From Terrimesophilobacter mesophilus (lineage in GTDB: Bacteria; Actinomycetota; Actinomycetes; Actinomycetales; Microbacteriaceae), in the NCBI RefSeq assembly GCF_014200375.1, contig NZ_JACHBP010000001.1, positions 2,294,001 to 2,358,000 on the forward strand: DNA of 64,000 nucleotides, read 5' to 3'. The notes beneath the pieces are model-generated. The model did not search any database and was not told the origin of the DNA. It worked only from the letters and a program-made list of their open reading frames with translations. The position numbers and the translations under genes were made by a program. Of the stretch, positions 28,161-37,123 are shown in pieces (the stretch's first letter is position 1; each line of letters starts with the position of its first letter).

Positions 28161-29339
28161 TCAGGGCCGACTGAGCAGCAGCGCCTCGCCCTGACCGCCA
28201 CCGCCGCACAAGGACACGGCCGCGCGGCCGGTTCCCCTCCGCTTGAGCTCGTACGCCGCGTGCAGTGCCAGGCGAGCACCGGATGCGCCGATCGGGTGGC
28301 CGAGCGCTATCGCGCCGCCGTGGACGTTCACAATGTCATTGCTGAGACCGAGCGCCCGACTCGAATGCACCGACACGGCGGCGAAGGCCTCGTTGATCTC
28401 GACGAAGTCGAGGTCGCCCGTCTCCCACCCTCCGCGCTCCAGGGCGGCGGAGATGGCACGCGCCGGCTGGGCGTGCAGCGAGTTGTCCGGGCCGGCGACC
28501 TGGCCTGCCGCACCGACGAGCGCGAGCCACTCGAGACCGTGGGCTTCTGCGTAGTCGCGACTGGCCACGATGAGAGCGGCGGCACCGTCACTGATCTGCG
28601 AGGAGTTCCCGGCCGTGATGGTCCCCTCGGGGTTGAACGCCGGCTTGAGCGTCGACAGCGATTCCAGGGTGCTGTCCGCCCGAATCCCCTCGTCGGCCGC
28701 GACGACGGTGTCGCCCTTCCGACCGTGGATCGTGACCGGGACGATCTCCTCGGCCAGGAGCTCCGCGGCCGCCGCTGCGCGTTGATGCGATGCCGCCGCG
28801 ACCTTGTCCTGGTCGCTGCGGGAGATGCCGAGCGGCAGATTGTGGCGCTCGGTCGAGAGGCCCATGGAGTCGTGATCGAAGGCATCCGTCAACCCGTCGT
28901 ACGCCATGTGGTCGAGGGCTTCGATGCTCCCGTACTGCCACCCCTTGCGCGAGCCCATGAGCAGGTGCGGCGCATTGCTCATGGATTCCTGCCCTCCGAC
29001 GGCGACGACCTCCGCCTCGCCGGTGCGGATGATGCGCGCGGCGTCGATGACGGCGGTGAGTCCCGACAGGCACAGCTTGTTGATCGTGACGGCGGGAACG
29101 TCCCAGCCGATGCCCGCGGCGATGGATGTCTGCCTGGCCGGGCCCTGGCCGAGACCGGCCTGCAGCACCTGGCCGAAGATGACGGCGTCGATGTCGGCGA
29201 CATCCACTCCTGAGCGCTCGATGGCCGCGCGCAGCGCCGCTGCGCCGAGTTCGACGGCGGTGAGGGAGGAGAGGGCGCCATTGAGCCTCCCGAGGGGCGT
29301 TCGCGCTCCGGCAAGGATGACGACGTCGCGCTGGTTCAT
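28161..29339 (-). CDS. Acetyl-CoA C-acyltransferase (thiolase)
   Basis: This 392-residue biosynthetic/degradative thiolase carries the acylated Cys90 (KLCLSGLT), the His motif [10 protein letters not shown] and the second Cys in SLCGGGGQG. It would cleave acetoacetyl-CoA to two acetyl-CoA, or act on 3-oxoadipyl-CoA. ATG 29339 is preceded by GGAGAA at normal spacing; the open frame extends upstream. It is divergent from the Liv-type operon that encodes a hydroxybutyrate-dehydrogenase-like enzyme and an acetoacetate CoA-transferase, so it probably provides the last step of that path. A PaaJ role for the phenylacetate pathway downstream is an alternative. Confidence 0.93.
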   Translation of the reverse strand: MNQRDVVILAGARTPLGRLNGALSSLTAVELGAAALRAAIERSGVDVADIDAVIFGQVLQAGLGQGPARQTSIAAGIGWDVPAVTINKLCLSGLTAVIDAARIIRTGEAEVVAVGGQESMSNAPHLLMGSRKGWQYGSIEALDHMAYDGLTDAFDHDSMGLSTERHNLPLGISRSDQDKVAAASHQRAAAAAELLAEEIVPVTIHGRKGDTVVAADEGIRADSTLESLSTLKPAFNPEGTITAGNSSQISDGAAALIVASRDYAEAHGLEWLALVGAAGQVAGPDNSLHAQPARAISAALERGGWETGDLDFVEINEAFAAVSVHSSRALGLSNDIVNVHGGAIALGHPIGASGARLALHAAYELKRRGTGRAAVSLCGGGGQGEALLLSRP

Positions 29340-29370
29340 GTGTTCTCCATTGAAATGTGCGAGAAAGACT

Positions 29371-29408
29371 GTGTCCTGTTGACACTCTATCGCGTCCCGG
29401 GGTAGTTT
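29371..29408 (+). promoter_or_regulatory. Candidate promoter and dyad operator for the Liv/CoA operon
   Basis: A TTGACA -35 box (29379-29384) is followed after 18 bp by TAGTTT (29403-29408). The -35 box is the right arm of a perfect dyad, GTGTC-N5-GACAC, at 29371-29385. It lies about 70 bp before the first gene and between the divergent thiolase and binding-protein genes, so one repressor could control both. The TetR protein encoded at 35679 in the operon is the natural candidate, by inference only. Confidence 0.5.
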
Positions 29409-29476
29409 ACTGAGACCTGAATCGTCTGTCATGTATGGACGGTTTCCCACGACACCACAGCATGAAAGGCAGTCAA

Positions 29477-30667
29477 ATGCGAGTAAGTAAGAAGTACCTT
29501 GCTCCGGCCATCCTGGCCGTTGCGGGTCTGGCGCTCGCCGGATGCGCGCCAACGGAGCAGGCAAATCCCGGCGCCGATCTCGCTCCGGTCAAGGTGGCGA
29601 TCATCACCTCGACGACGGGCCCGCTCGCCGGGTACGGCGCCGAGTACACGCAAGGCTTCAAGGCCGGCCTCGACTACGCCACCGACGGCACAGGCAAGGT
29701 CGACGGGCGCGCCCTCGACATCAGCTACGTCGATGACGCAGGCGATGCGGACAAGGCCGTGTCCGCCGCGAAGGATGCGATCGGCGGCGGAACGCAGATC
29801 ATCGCCGGCACCGCGTCATCCGGCATCGCGCTCGCGGTTGCCGAGCAGGCCGCGCAGAACAAGATCCTCTACATCTCGGGGCCCGCCGCAGCCGATGCGA
29901 TCACCGGCGTCAACGAGTACACCTTCCGCTCCGGACGCCAGACGATGCAGGACGTCGCCACCGCAGGAACGTTCGTCGGCGACCTCGCCGGCAAGAAGGT
30001 GCTGGTCTTCGCACAGGACACCGCGTTTGGCCAGGGCAACGTCGCCGGCGTGACCGCGGTCCTCGGTGCGAAGGGTGCGACCGTCACGGGCGAGCTCGTC
30101 CCCGAGGATGCCACCGAGTTCACGCCGTTCGCCCAGAAGGTCAGCGACGCGAACCCCGACATGGTGTTCGTCGCATGGGCCGGTGCGACGACCGGTGCCA
30201 TGTGGCAGGCGCTCTCGCAGCAGGGCATCTTCGAGAAGTTCCCGGTCGTGACCGGTCTCGGCGACATCGCGAGCTTCGGAGCGTACGGTGAGGCGAGTGA
30301 GAAGATCAGCTTCCTGAACCACTACTTCGGTGGAGCGGCAGGTACGGACATCGAGAAGACGATGATCACGTACCTCGACAAGAACGGCGAGAAGGCCGAC
30401 CTGTTCACCCCGGACGGGTTCGTCGCAGCGCAGATGATCGTGCACGCGATCAAGGAGGGCGGCGGTGACGATGTCGCGAAGATGATCAAGTCCCTCGAGG
30501 GCTGGAGCTTCGACTCCGTCAAGGGCAAGCTCACGATCCGCGCCGAGGACCACGCGCTCCTGCAGCCGATGTTCCAGGCGAAGTTGAAGGCATCCGGCGA
30601 CACGTATGTGCCGGAGCTCATCAAGATCGTCGACGCAGACACTGTCGCACCCCCGGTGACGAAGTAA
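29477..30667 (+). CDS. livK: Branched-chain-amino-acid-type ABC substrate-binding lipoprotein
   Basis: This 396-residue lipoprotein has a hydrophobic signal ending in LAGC (Cys near residue 22) and a type I periplasmic-binding fold (IITSTTGPLAGYGAEYTQGF near residue 40). ATG at 29477 follows AAAGG at good spacing; earlier in-frame starts lie close by. The family binds branched-chain amino acids but also amides, aromatic acids and other carboxylates, so linkage to acyl-CoA genes suggests a non-amino-acid ligand here. It is the first gene of an eleven-gene operon. Confidence 0.9.
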   Translation: MRVSKKYLAPAILAVAGLALAGCAPTEQANPGADLAPVKVAIITSTTGPLAGYGAEYTQGFKAGLDYATDGTGKVDGRALDISYVDDAGDADKAVSAAKDAIGGGTQIIAGTASSGIALAVAEQAAQNKILYISGPAAADAITGVNEYTFRSGRQTMQDVATAGTFVGDLAGKKVLVFAQDTAFGQGNVAGVTAVLGAKGATVTGELVPEDATEFTPFAQKVSDANPDMVFVAWAGATTGAMWQALSQQGIFEKFPVVTGLGDIASFGAYGEASEKISFLNHYFGGAAGTDIEKTMITYLDKNGEKADLFTPDGFVAAQMIVHAIKEGGGDDVAKMIKSLEGWSFDSVKGKLTIRAEDHALLQPMFQAKLKASGDTYVPELIKIVDADTVAPPVTK

Positions 30668-30679
30668 CATCTGCACACC

Positions 30680-31441
30680 ATGACCGATAACCAGCCCGTG
30701 CTCGCCGCTGAGCACCTCAGCCTCCAGATCGGCGGCGCGCGCATCCTCGACGATGTGTCGCTGTCGGTCTCGGCGGGGGAGATGCTCGGCGTCATCGGAC
30801 CGAACGGAGCGGGGAAGACCACCCTGTTCAACCTGATCTCAGGAGTGATCGCCCCCACCTCGGGGACGATCCGCCTGGATGGGCGTGACGTCACGAACGA
30901 GCAGATCCACGCGCGAGCGCGGGCCGGCCTCGGCCGAACCTTCCAGACGTCGAGCCTGTTCAACGGCTTGTCCGCGCTGGAGAACGTGAGGCTCGCCGCC
31001 CAGGTCGAACTGGGCGGCAGTCTCTCCATCCTTCGGTTTCCGCACCGCGGCGACCGGGCGACATCCGTCGCACTCGAACGGCTCGACGAGGTCGGACTCG
31101 CGCACCACGCCGACACCGACGCCGGAGTGCTCTCCCACGGGGACAAGCGCAAGCTCGAGATCGCGATGCTCCTCGCAACGGATCCCAAGGTCATCCTTCT
31201 CGATGAACCGATGGCCGGGGTCGCCTCCGGCGATGTCCCAGGGCTCGTCGAGGTCATCCGCGGGCTCCACAAGGGTGCCGGGCGCACCGTGCTCATGGTC
31301 GAGCACCACATCGAGGTCATCCTCGGGCTCGTCGACACGGTCGCGGTCATGCACCACGGCCAGGTGCTCGCGCACGACACACCGGATGCCGTCATGGCGA
31401 ACCCCGCCGTCCAGAACGCCTACCTCGGAGACGTCGCATGA
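30680..31441 (+). CDS. livG: Liv-type ABC transporter ATPase 1
   Basis: This 253-residue ATPase has Walker A GPNGAGKTTL, Walker B KVILLDEPMAG, and the C-terminal insertion typical of LivG. The usual signature LSGGxQ is replaced by LSHGDKRKLE, which is normal in this family (LS.G..R.LE). Its stop overlaps livF by ATGA. Confidence 0.93.
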   Translation: MTDNQPVLAAEHLSLQIGGARILDDVSLSVSAGEMLGVIGPNGAGKTTLFNLISGVIAPTSGTIRLDGRDVTNEQIHARARAGLGRTFQTSSLFNGLSALENVRLAAQVELGGSLSILRFPHRGDRATSVALERLDEVGLAHHADTDAGVLSHGDKRKLEIAMLLATDPKVILLDEPMAGVASGDVPGLVEVIRGLHKGAGRTVLMVEHHIEVILGLVDTVAVMHHGQVLAHDTPDAVMANPAVQNAYLGDVA

Positions 31442-32175
31442 GTGATCCGATCCTCTCCGTGCGCGGGCTCAGCGCACGCATCGCCGGCCAGCAGGTCGTC
31501 GAAGACGTCACGTTCGACGTTCCGGCCACCGGGGTGACGGCGCTTCTCGGCAGAAACGGCGTCGGGAAGACGAGCACGATCAAGGGTGTACTCGGGCTCA
31601 TCGAGCGCCGCGGAGAGGTCACGTTCAGGGCGGGAGGCAGCGCGGTTCGCCTCGATCGGCTGCGCACCCACCGCATCGTGCAGCTCGGTATCGGCTACGT
31701 CCCCGAGGACCGCGAGGTGTTCTCCAAGCTCACCGTCGCCGAGAACCTGCGCCTCGCGGAACGGAGCTCCGACCCCCGCCGCGAGTTCGTCGCGGAACTG
31801 TTCCCGGATCTCGTGGCGAGGTCGAACCAGCTCGCCGGCACCCTCTCCGGCGGCCAGCAGCAGATGCTCTCGCTCGGACGAGCACTCATCAACACCAACA
31901 CGCTCCTCCTCGTGGACGAGCCGACGAAGGGGCTCGCACCGATCATCGTGTCCGAGGTCGCCGCGGCGCTCGCGGAGGCGGCCAAGACCGTTCCTGTCCT
32001 GCTCGTCGAGCAGAACCTCCAGGTGGTTCGCCAGTTGGCGACCGACTCCATCGTGATCGAGGGCGGCCGGGTCGTCCACACCGGGCCGGCAGCACAGCTC
32101 CTCGACGACGAGGACATGATCCGGAGGTTCCTCGGGGTGCACGGCGAGACGACCGGAGCGGGGGCAACGGCATGA
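31438..32175 (+). CDS. livF: Liv-type ABC transporter ATPase 2
   Basis: This 245-residue ATPase has Walker A GRNGVGKTST, the signature LSGGQQQML and Walker B LLLVDEPTKGLAP. It pairs with the preceding ATPase to form the heterodimeric motor. It overlaps both neighbours by ATGA. The order G-F-H-M differs from the classical H-M-G-F arrangement. Confidence 0.93.
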   Translation: MSDPILSVRGLSARIAGQQVVEDVTFDVPATGVTALLGRNGVGKTSTIKGVLGLIERRGEVTFRAGGSAVRLDRLRTHRIVQLGIGYVPEDREVFSKLTVAENLRLAERSSDPRREFVAELFPDLVARSNQLAGTLSGGQQQMLSLGRALINTNTLLLVDEPTKGLAPIIVSEVAAALAEAAKTVPVLLVEQNLQVVRQLATDSIVIEGGRVVHTGPAAQLLDDEDMIRRFLGVHGETTGAGATA

Positions 32176-33047
32176 GCACCGTCATCCTGCTCCTCATCAC
32201 CGGGCTCGGACTCGGCGCACTGTACTTCCTCGTGGCATCCGGCCTCTCGCTCATCTACGGCCTCATGGGCGTCCTGAACTTCGCCCACGGTTCCTTCCTC
32301 ACCCTCGGCGCCTTCGCCGGCTGGGAACTCGCCCGCAGGACGGGTGCAGACAACTGGCTGAGCTTCGTCGCCTCGGTGCTGCTCGGCGCGGTCGTCGGTG
32401 CGGTGTTCGCTGCGCTCACGGAACTCCTCCTCATTCGCAGGCTCTACGAACGCCACATCGAACAGGTGCTCGTGACCGTCGGGCTCGCCCTCTCCTCCGT
32501 GGCCCTGTTCGACGGGATCTGGGGCACTGACCCCGTCTACGTGAGCGGGCCGAGCTGGATGGGAGGGACGACGGATGTCTTCGGCGCGTCGATCCCGAAC
32601 AATCGATTCGTCCTGATCCTGGCCGCGGTACTCGTGCTCCTCGGGATCGTCCTCTTCCTCAAGTACACGCGCTTCGGTCTCATCATCCGCGCCGGCGTCG
32701 AGAACCGGTCCATGGTGACCGCACTCGGCATCGATGTCAGGCGCGCCTTCACCGTGGTCTTCGCCATCGGCGGGGCGGCCGCGGGGATCGGCGGCGTGCT
32801 CGCCGCGAGCTACTACGGCTACGTGTCGTCCAGCATCGGTGGTTCGCTCCTCATCTTCGCGTTCATCGTGACGGTCATCGGCGGACTCGGTTCGCTGAGC
32901 GGCGCCGCGATCGCCGCCGCACTCGTGGCAGTGCTGCAGCAGTTCGCGAACTTCTACCTCGGCGGGACGGGCGACTTCGTGGTCGTACTCCTGCTCGCCG
33001 TCGTGCTGCTGGTGCGGCCGTCGGGACTCCTGGGGAGCAAGGCATGA
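32172..33047 (+). CDS. livH: Liv-type ABC transporter permease 1
   Basis: This 291-residue membrane protein has about eight helices and the LivH phrases LSLIYGLMGVLNFAHGSF near residues 26-43 and IGGLGSLSGA near the C-terminus. It overlaps livF and livM by ATGA and forms half of the membrane channel. Confidence 0.93.
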   Translation: MSTVILLLITGLGLGALYFLVASGLSLIYGLMGVLNFAHGSFLTLGAFAGWELARRTGADNWLSFVASVLLGAVVGAVFAALTELLLIRRLYERHIEQVLVTVGLALSSVALFDGIWGTDPVYVSGPSWMGGTTDVFGASIPNNRFVLILAAVLVLLGIVLFLKYTRFGLIIRAGVENRSMVTALGIDVRRAFTVVFAIGGAAAGIGGVLAASYYGYVSSSIGGSLLIFAFIVTVIGGLGSLSGAAIAAALVAVLQQFANFYLGGTGDFVVVLLLAVVLLVRPSGLLGSKA

Positions 33048-34132
33048 CGCGCGTGAGATCGTTCCTGTCGCAGCCACTCGTGAAGTGGGGGCTCGCCGGC
33101 ATCCTCGTGGCATTCCTTGCCATCGTGCCGATGCTCGCGATCGACATCCCCGGCGTCTTCCCCGGTCCGACCTACACGCCGGGGACGCTCCAGCTGCTGG
33201 CCTTCAGCATGCTCATCGCATCCCTTGCCCTGAGCTATCACCTCATCTTCGGAGTGGCGGGGCTCCTGTCGTTCGGGCACGCGCTGTACTTCGCGATCGG
33301 CGCGTACGGCCTCGGGATCACGCTTCGCCATTTCGGGCTGGAGCTCCTGCCGGCGATCGTCGTCACGTTCGTCGCCGGCCTCTTCGTCGCTGCGGCGGTG
33401 GGGGCCCTGAGCCTTCGCGTCACAGGCATCTCGTTCGCGATGGTCACTCTCGCGTTCGCGCAGGCCGGTTCCGTCCTCGTGCGCAAGAACCCGGGAAAGC
33501 TCACGGGAGGCGATGAGGGACTCGCGCTCGACACGACACACGTCCCCGACTTCTTCATCGGGGTGCTGCAGACCAAGAACCTGTACTGGCTGTGCCTCGG
33601 CGTCCTCGTCCTGGTGTTCCTCGTGACGTCCTGGTTCGAACGCTCCCGCGCAGGGCACGTCGTCGCGGCGACGCGGGAGAACGAACTGCGGGTCCGCGTC
33701 ATCGGTATTCGCCCGTACTTCGTGAAACTGCTGACGTTCGTCATCGGCGGCGTTCTCGCGACCCTCGTCGGGATGGCGTACCTCCTGCTCCAGAGCAGTG
33801 CGACCCAGAAGCTCGTGTCGGCCGACTTCACCCTCACGCTCCTGGTGATCGTGGTGCTCGGTGGGGTGGGATACCGGTGGGGTGCGGTCATCGGAGGCAT
33901 CGTCTACACGTTCCTCGACCAGCGGCTGACCGCGTTCGCGTCCTCCGATGCCGTGAGCGGGCTGCCGGACATCCTGCGGGTGCCGCTCTCGCAGCCGCTG
34001 TTCATTCTCGGTACGTTGTTCATTCTGGTGGTTCTGTTCCTGCCCGGCGGCATCGCCGGGGTCGGGGCGAGGCTGTCCAGGAGTCGGATGCGCGCCGACG
34101 AGCCTCGCACAGTGCTGGAGGAGCTCACGTGA
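33044..34132 (+). CDS. livM: Liv-type ABC transporter permease 2
   Basis: This 362-residue membrane protein has about ten helices, with the LivM marks GVAGLLSFGHALYFAIGAYG near residue 68 and VVLGGVGYRWGAVIGG near the C-terminus. It completes the importer. The acyl-CoA ligase gene begins within its stop codon as GTGA, which ties transport directly to activation. Confidence 0.93.
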   Translation: MTRVRSFLSQPLVKWGLAGILVAFLAIVPMLAIDIPGVFPGPTYTPGTLQLLAFSMLIASLALSYHLIFGVAGLLSFGHALYFAIGAYGLGITLRHFGLELLPAIVVTFVAGLFVAAAVGALSLRVTGISFAMVTLAFAQAGSVLVRKNPGKLTGGDEGLALDTTHVPDFFIGVLQTKNLYWLCLGVLVLVFLVTSWFERSRAGHVVAATRENELRVRVIGIRPYFVKLLTFVIGGVLATLVGMAYLLLQSSATQKLVSADFTLTLLVIVVLGGVGYRWGAVIGGIVYTFLDQRLTAFASSDAVSGLPDILRVPLSQPLFILGTLFILVVLFLPGGIAGVGARLSRSRMRADEPRTVLEELT

Positions 34133-35682
34133 CAGACGGATTGCACACCCTCGGCCGCTGGACGCGCGACCGTGCGGTCGCCACGCCGGATCGGGTCGCG
34201 GTCGACGACCGCGGCGTCGTCCTGACCTACCGCGAGTTGGATGCTCGGGCGAGCGCACTCGCCGCGGCCCTGCTCGATCGCGGTTACGGAGTCGGAGACC
34301 GGATCGCCACGATCACCGGCAACAGCGCGGACCACGTCGTGGTGTTCTTCGCGTGCGCGAAGGCCGGGCTCGTGCTCGTACCGCTCTCCTGGCGCCTCTC
34401 GCCCCGCGAGCTCGCGCTGCAGCTCGAGCAGGCGGATCCCGCTCTCCTGCTCGTCGAGGACGAGTTCACGACGCTCGCGAATGCGACGAGGAAACGTCTG
34501 GTTGCACCCCTGGCCGTGCAGGGACTGGGAGCGGGGAGCATCGAGGCGAACGTTCCGCATCCGACGCGGAACTCGCTCGGCGAACCACCCGTGCGGCGCG
34601 AGGTGCGCGACGACGATGCGCTACTCATCATCTTCACCTCCGGAACGCAGGGGGCGGCGCGCGGCGCGATCCTGACGCACGCGAACTGCTTCTGGACCAA
34701 CCTCGCGCTCTCGCGGACCGCGGAGATCACGAGCTCGGACACCGTGCTGGCCGTCATGCCGCAGTACCACGTCGGCGGCTGGAACGTGCAGCCGCTTCTG
34801 GCCTGGTGGGTAGGTGCGACCGTCGTGCTCGAGCGCACGTTCGACCCGGGGCGGGTGCTCCAGCTCATCCAGGAGCGGCGCATCACGACGACCATGGGCG
34901 TTCCCGCCAATTACCTGTTCCTGTCCGAGCATCCTTCGTTCGCCGCCGCAGACCTGTCGAGCCTGCGGCACGCCATCGTCGGCGGCGCTCCGATGCCGGA
35001 ACCGCTCCTGCGCACCTGGCACTCCCGGGGCGTTGCTCTCACGCAGGGCTACGGGCTCACCGAGGCGAGCCCGAACGTGCTGTGCCTCCCGGATGAGGAC
35101 GCTCGGACGAAGGTGGGCCTCGCCGGCAAACCGTACCCCCACGTCGAGGTCGCCGTGGCCGACCCCGTGACGGGCGAGGAGCTCGACGGGGATGCGGTGG
35201 GCGAACTCCTGGTTCGAGGGCCGAGCGTGTTCCCTGGCTACTTCCGGGCCCCCGAGTCGACGGCCGCGGCCCTGCGCGACGGATGGCTTCACACCGGAGA
35301 TCTGGTCCACCGCGACTCTGACGGGTACTTCCGGGTCGTCGACCGGATCTCCGACATCTACATCTCCGGAGGCGAGAGCATCGCCCCCACCGAGGTCGAG
35401 GCGGCCATCGCCTCGCATCCGGCTGTCGCGGAGGTGGCCGTCGTCGGCGTCCCGGACGGGCGATGGGGAGAGGTCGGCATCGCCCATGTCGTCCTCCGCC
35501 AGGGCCGAGTGACGGACGAGCACGAACTTCTCGAGCACTGCGCGACGCAGTTGGCGTCCTACAAGCTGCCGAAGCGTATCCTCTTCGTCCGGAGCATCCC
35601 CCGGTCGACGGGCAACAAGGTGCTGCGGCGCCTGCTCGTCGATGAGTACGTCGCAACGCGCGAGCAGGAGGTCGCGCGATGA
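34129..35682 (+). CDS. Acyl-CoA synthetase (AMP-forming)
   Basis: This 517-residue adenylate-forming ligase should activate a carboxylic acid with ATP and CoA. The P-loop is FTSGTQGAARG (near residue 168), followed by QGYGLTEASP, GWLHTGDLV and the hinge VVDRISDIYISGGESI, with the C-terminal catalytic Lys in STGNKVLRR. GTG 34129 overlaps the livM stop; the much longer open frame upstream is spurious. It is not PaaK: the length, motif wording and linkage are those of medium- or long-chain acyl ligases. The substrate is probably what the linked importer delivers. Confidence 0.92.
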   Translation: MTDGLHTLGRWTRDRAVATPDRVAVDDRGVVLTYRELDARASALAAALLDRGYGVGDRIATITGNSADHVVVFFACAKAGLVLVPLSWRLSPRELALQLEQADPALLLVEDEFTTLANATRKRLVAPLAVQGLGAGSIEANVPHPTRNSLGEPPVRREVRDDDALLIIFTSGTQGAARGAILTHANCFWTNLALSRTAEITSSDTVLAVMPQYHVGGWNVQPLLAWWVGATVVLERTFDPGRVLQLIQERRITTTMGVPANYLFLSEHPSFAAADLSSLRHAIVGGAPMPEPLLRTWHSRGVALTQGYGLTEASPNVLCLPDEDARTKVGLAGKPYPHVEVAVADPVTGEELDGDAVGELLVRGPSVFPGYFRAPESTAAALRDGWLHTGDLVHRDSDGYFRVVDRISDIYISGGESIAPTEVEAAIASHPAVAEVAVVGVPDGRWGEVGIAHVVLRQGRVTDEHELLEHCATQLASYKLPKRILFVRSIPRSTGNKVLRRLLVDEYVATREQEVAR

Positions 35683-36380
35683 CCGATGCACCCCGCACAG
35701 AGCGCGGCAACCGCACGCGCGCGAAACTCCTCGTCGCGGCCGAGGCGGTGTTCGCCGAATGCGGATATTCCGACGCGTCGATCGTGCGGATCACCGAGGC
35801 GGCCGGAGTCGCGCAGGGAACCTTCTACCTCTACTTCACCAGCAAACTGGAGATCTTCGAGGAGCTCGTCGAAGACCTCAACCGCCGGGTCCGCCACGCC
35901 ATGACGGAGGCTGCGGCCGGATCGGCATCCAGGATCGAATCGGAGCGTGCCGGGTTCCGCGCGTTCTTCGAGTTCACCGCGGAACATCCCGCGCTGTACC
36001 GCATCGTCCGTGAAGCGGAGTTCGTCTCCCCGAGCGCACTGCGGCTGCACTATTCGCGCATCGTCGAGGGGTACATCAGCGGTCTCGGTGGCGCTCAGCA
36101 GCAGGGCGAGGTCGGCGACTTCGACCCGGAGATCGTCGCCTGGATCCTCATGGGCATCGGCGAGATGGTCGGAATGCGGTGGGTGCTCTGGGGCAACGAG
36201 GAGGCCGCCGGCGCCCCGAACGACCCGACGGCGAGCGGTACATCGACCGTTCCGCAGGAGGTCTTCGAGCAGATGATGCAGTTCATTCAGCGTGGACTCG
36301 GCGCACCGTCCGGTGGCCGGCAAGGGGAAGCCGTCGGGGTGCACTCCGCCGGTGTCGAACAGGGGGAGGACATCCGATGA
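35679..36380 (+). CDS. TetR-family regulator inside the Liv/CoA operon
   Basis: This 233-residue regulator has an N-terminal TetR helix-turn-helix (SIVRITEAAGVAQGTFYLYF near residues 31-50). The C-terminal ligand domain may sense an acyl-CoA or the imported acid. It overlaps both neighbours by ATGA, so it is made with the enzymes it probably controls. The dyad at 29371-29385 is a candidate operator. Confidence 0.9.
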   Translation: MTDAPRTERGNRTRAKLLVAAEAVFAECGYSDASIVRITEAAGVAQGTFYLYFTSKLEIFEELVEDLNRRVRHAMTEAAAGSASRIESERAGFRAFFEFTAEHPALYRIVREAEFVSPSALRLHYSRIVEGYISGLGGAQQQGEVGDFDPEIVAWILMGIGEMVGMRWVLWGNEEAAGAPNDPTASGTSTVPQEVFEQMMQFIQRGLGAPSGGRQGEAVGVHSAGVEQGEDIR

Positions 36381-37123
36381 CGGACCTCAGTGGACAGCGA
36401 GCACTCGTGACGGGCGGTGCGAGCGGGATCGGCGCCGCGTGCGCGTCCGCCTTCGCCGCAGCGGGCGCCCACGTGATCGTCGCCGACCTGAACGGCGACG
36501 CGGCGAACGAGCTGGCGGGAAAGCTCGGGGGGGAGGCGTGGCAGGTCGACCTCAGCGACACGCGTGCGCTCGCCGATCTCACACTCGACGTCGACATCCT
36601 CGTCAACAACGCCGGCGTACAGCACGTGAGTCCGATCGAGGACTTCGATCCCGAACGGTTCTCGTTCATTCTGAGGCTCATGCTCGAGTCGCCGTTCCTC
36701 CTCATCCGAGCGGCGCTCCCGAAGATGTACGAACGCGGCCACGGGCGGATCATCAACATCTCCTCGGCACACGGGTTGCGGGCATCCGCCTTCAAGTCGG
36801 CCTATGTCGCGGCCAAACACGGCCTCGAGGGACTCTCCAAGGTGACGGCGCTCGAGGGCGGGCCGCACGGGGTGACGAGCAACTGCATCAACCCGTCGTA
36901 TGTGCGCACGCCCCTCGTCGAGAAGCAGATCGCAGACCAGGCGCGCATCCACGGCATCCCGGAGTCGGATGTCGTCGAGAAGGTCATGCTCGCGGAGATC
37001 GCGATCAAGCGCCTCGTGGAGCCGGGGGAGGTGGGCGACCTCGCCCTGTGGCTCGCCGGTGGCACGGCGGGGATGGTCACCGGCGCCTCCTACACGATGG
37101 ATGGGGGGTGGACGGCGCGATGA
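36377..37123 (+). CDS. SDR-family 3-hydroxybutyrate dehydrogenase-like oxidoreductase
   Basis: This 248-residue short-chain dehydrogenase has the NAD-binding TGGASGIG (residues about 12-19), DVDILVNNAGV, and a catalytic Ser-Tyr-Lys set in NISSAHG and SAYVAAKHG. The stretch NPSYVRTPLVEKQIADQA is characteristic of D-3-hydroxybutyrate dehydrogenases, which oxidise 3-hydroxybutyrate to acetoacetate. ATG 36377 overlaps the TetR stop. A CoA-transferase able to activate acetoacetate follows two genes later, which supports the assignment. Confidence 0.85.
   Translation: MTDLSGQRALVTGGASGIGAACASAFAAAGAHVIVADLNGDAANELAGKLGGEAWQVDLSDTRALADLTLDVDILVNNAGVQHVSPIEDFDPERFSFILRLMLESPFLLIRAALPKMYERGHGRIINISSAHGLRASAFKSAYVAAKHGLEGLSKVTALEGGPHGVTSNCINPSYVRTPLVEKQIADQARIHGIPESDVVEKVMLAEIAIKRLVEPGEVGDLALWLAGGTAGMVTGASYTMDGGWTAR

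Noticed and set aside
26213-28279. A 688-codon open frame on the minus strand over the FKBP and protease genes
   Set aside because: Both plus-strand genes have clear domains and motifs; the minus frame is Arg/Asp-rich and without family features, as expected for a GC-rich shadow.
34129-35682. PaaK (phenylacetate-CoA ligase)
   Set aside because: Too long for typical PaaK, wording of the adenylation motifs is of the acyl-CoA synthetase type, and it is fused by overlap to the Liv importer rather than to paa genes.
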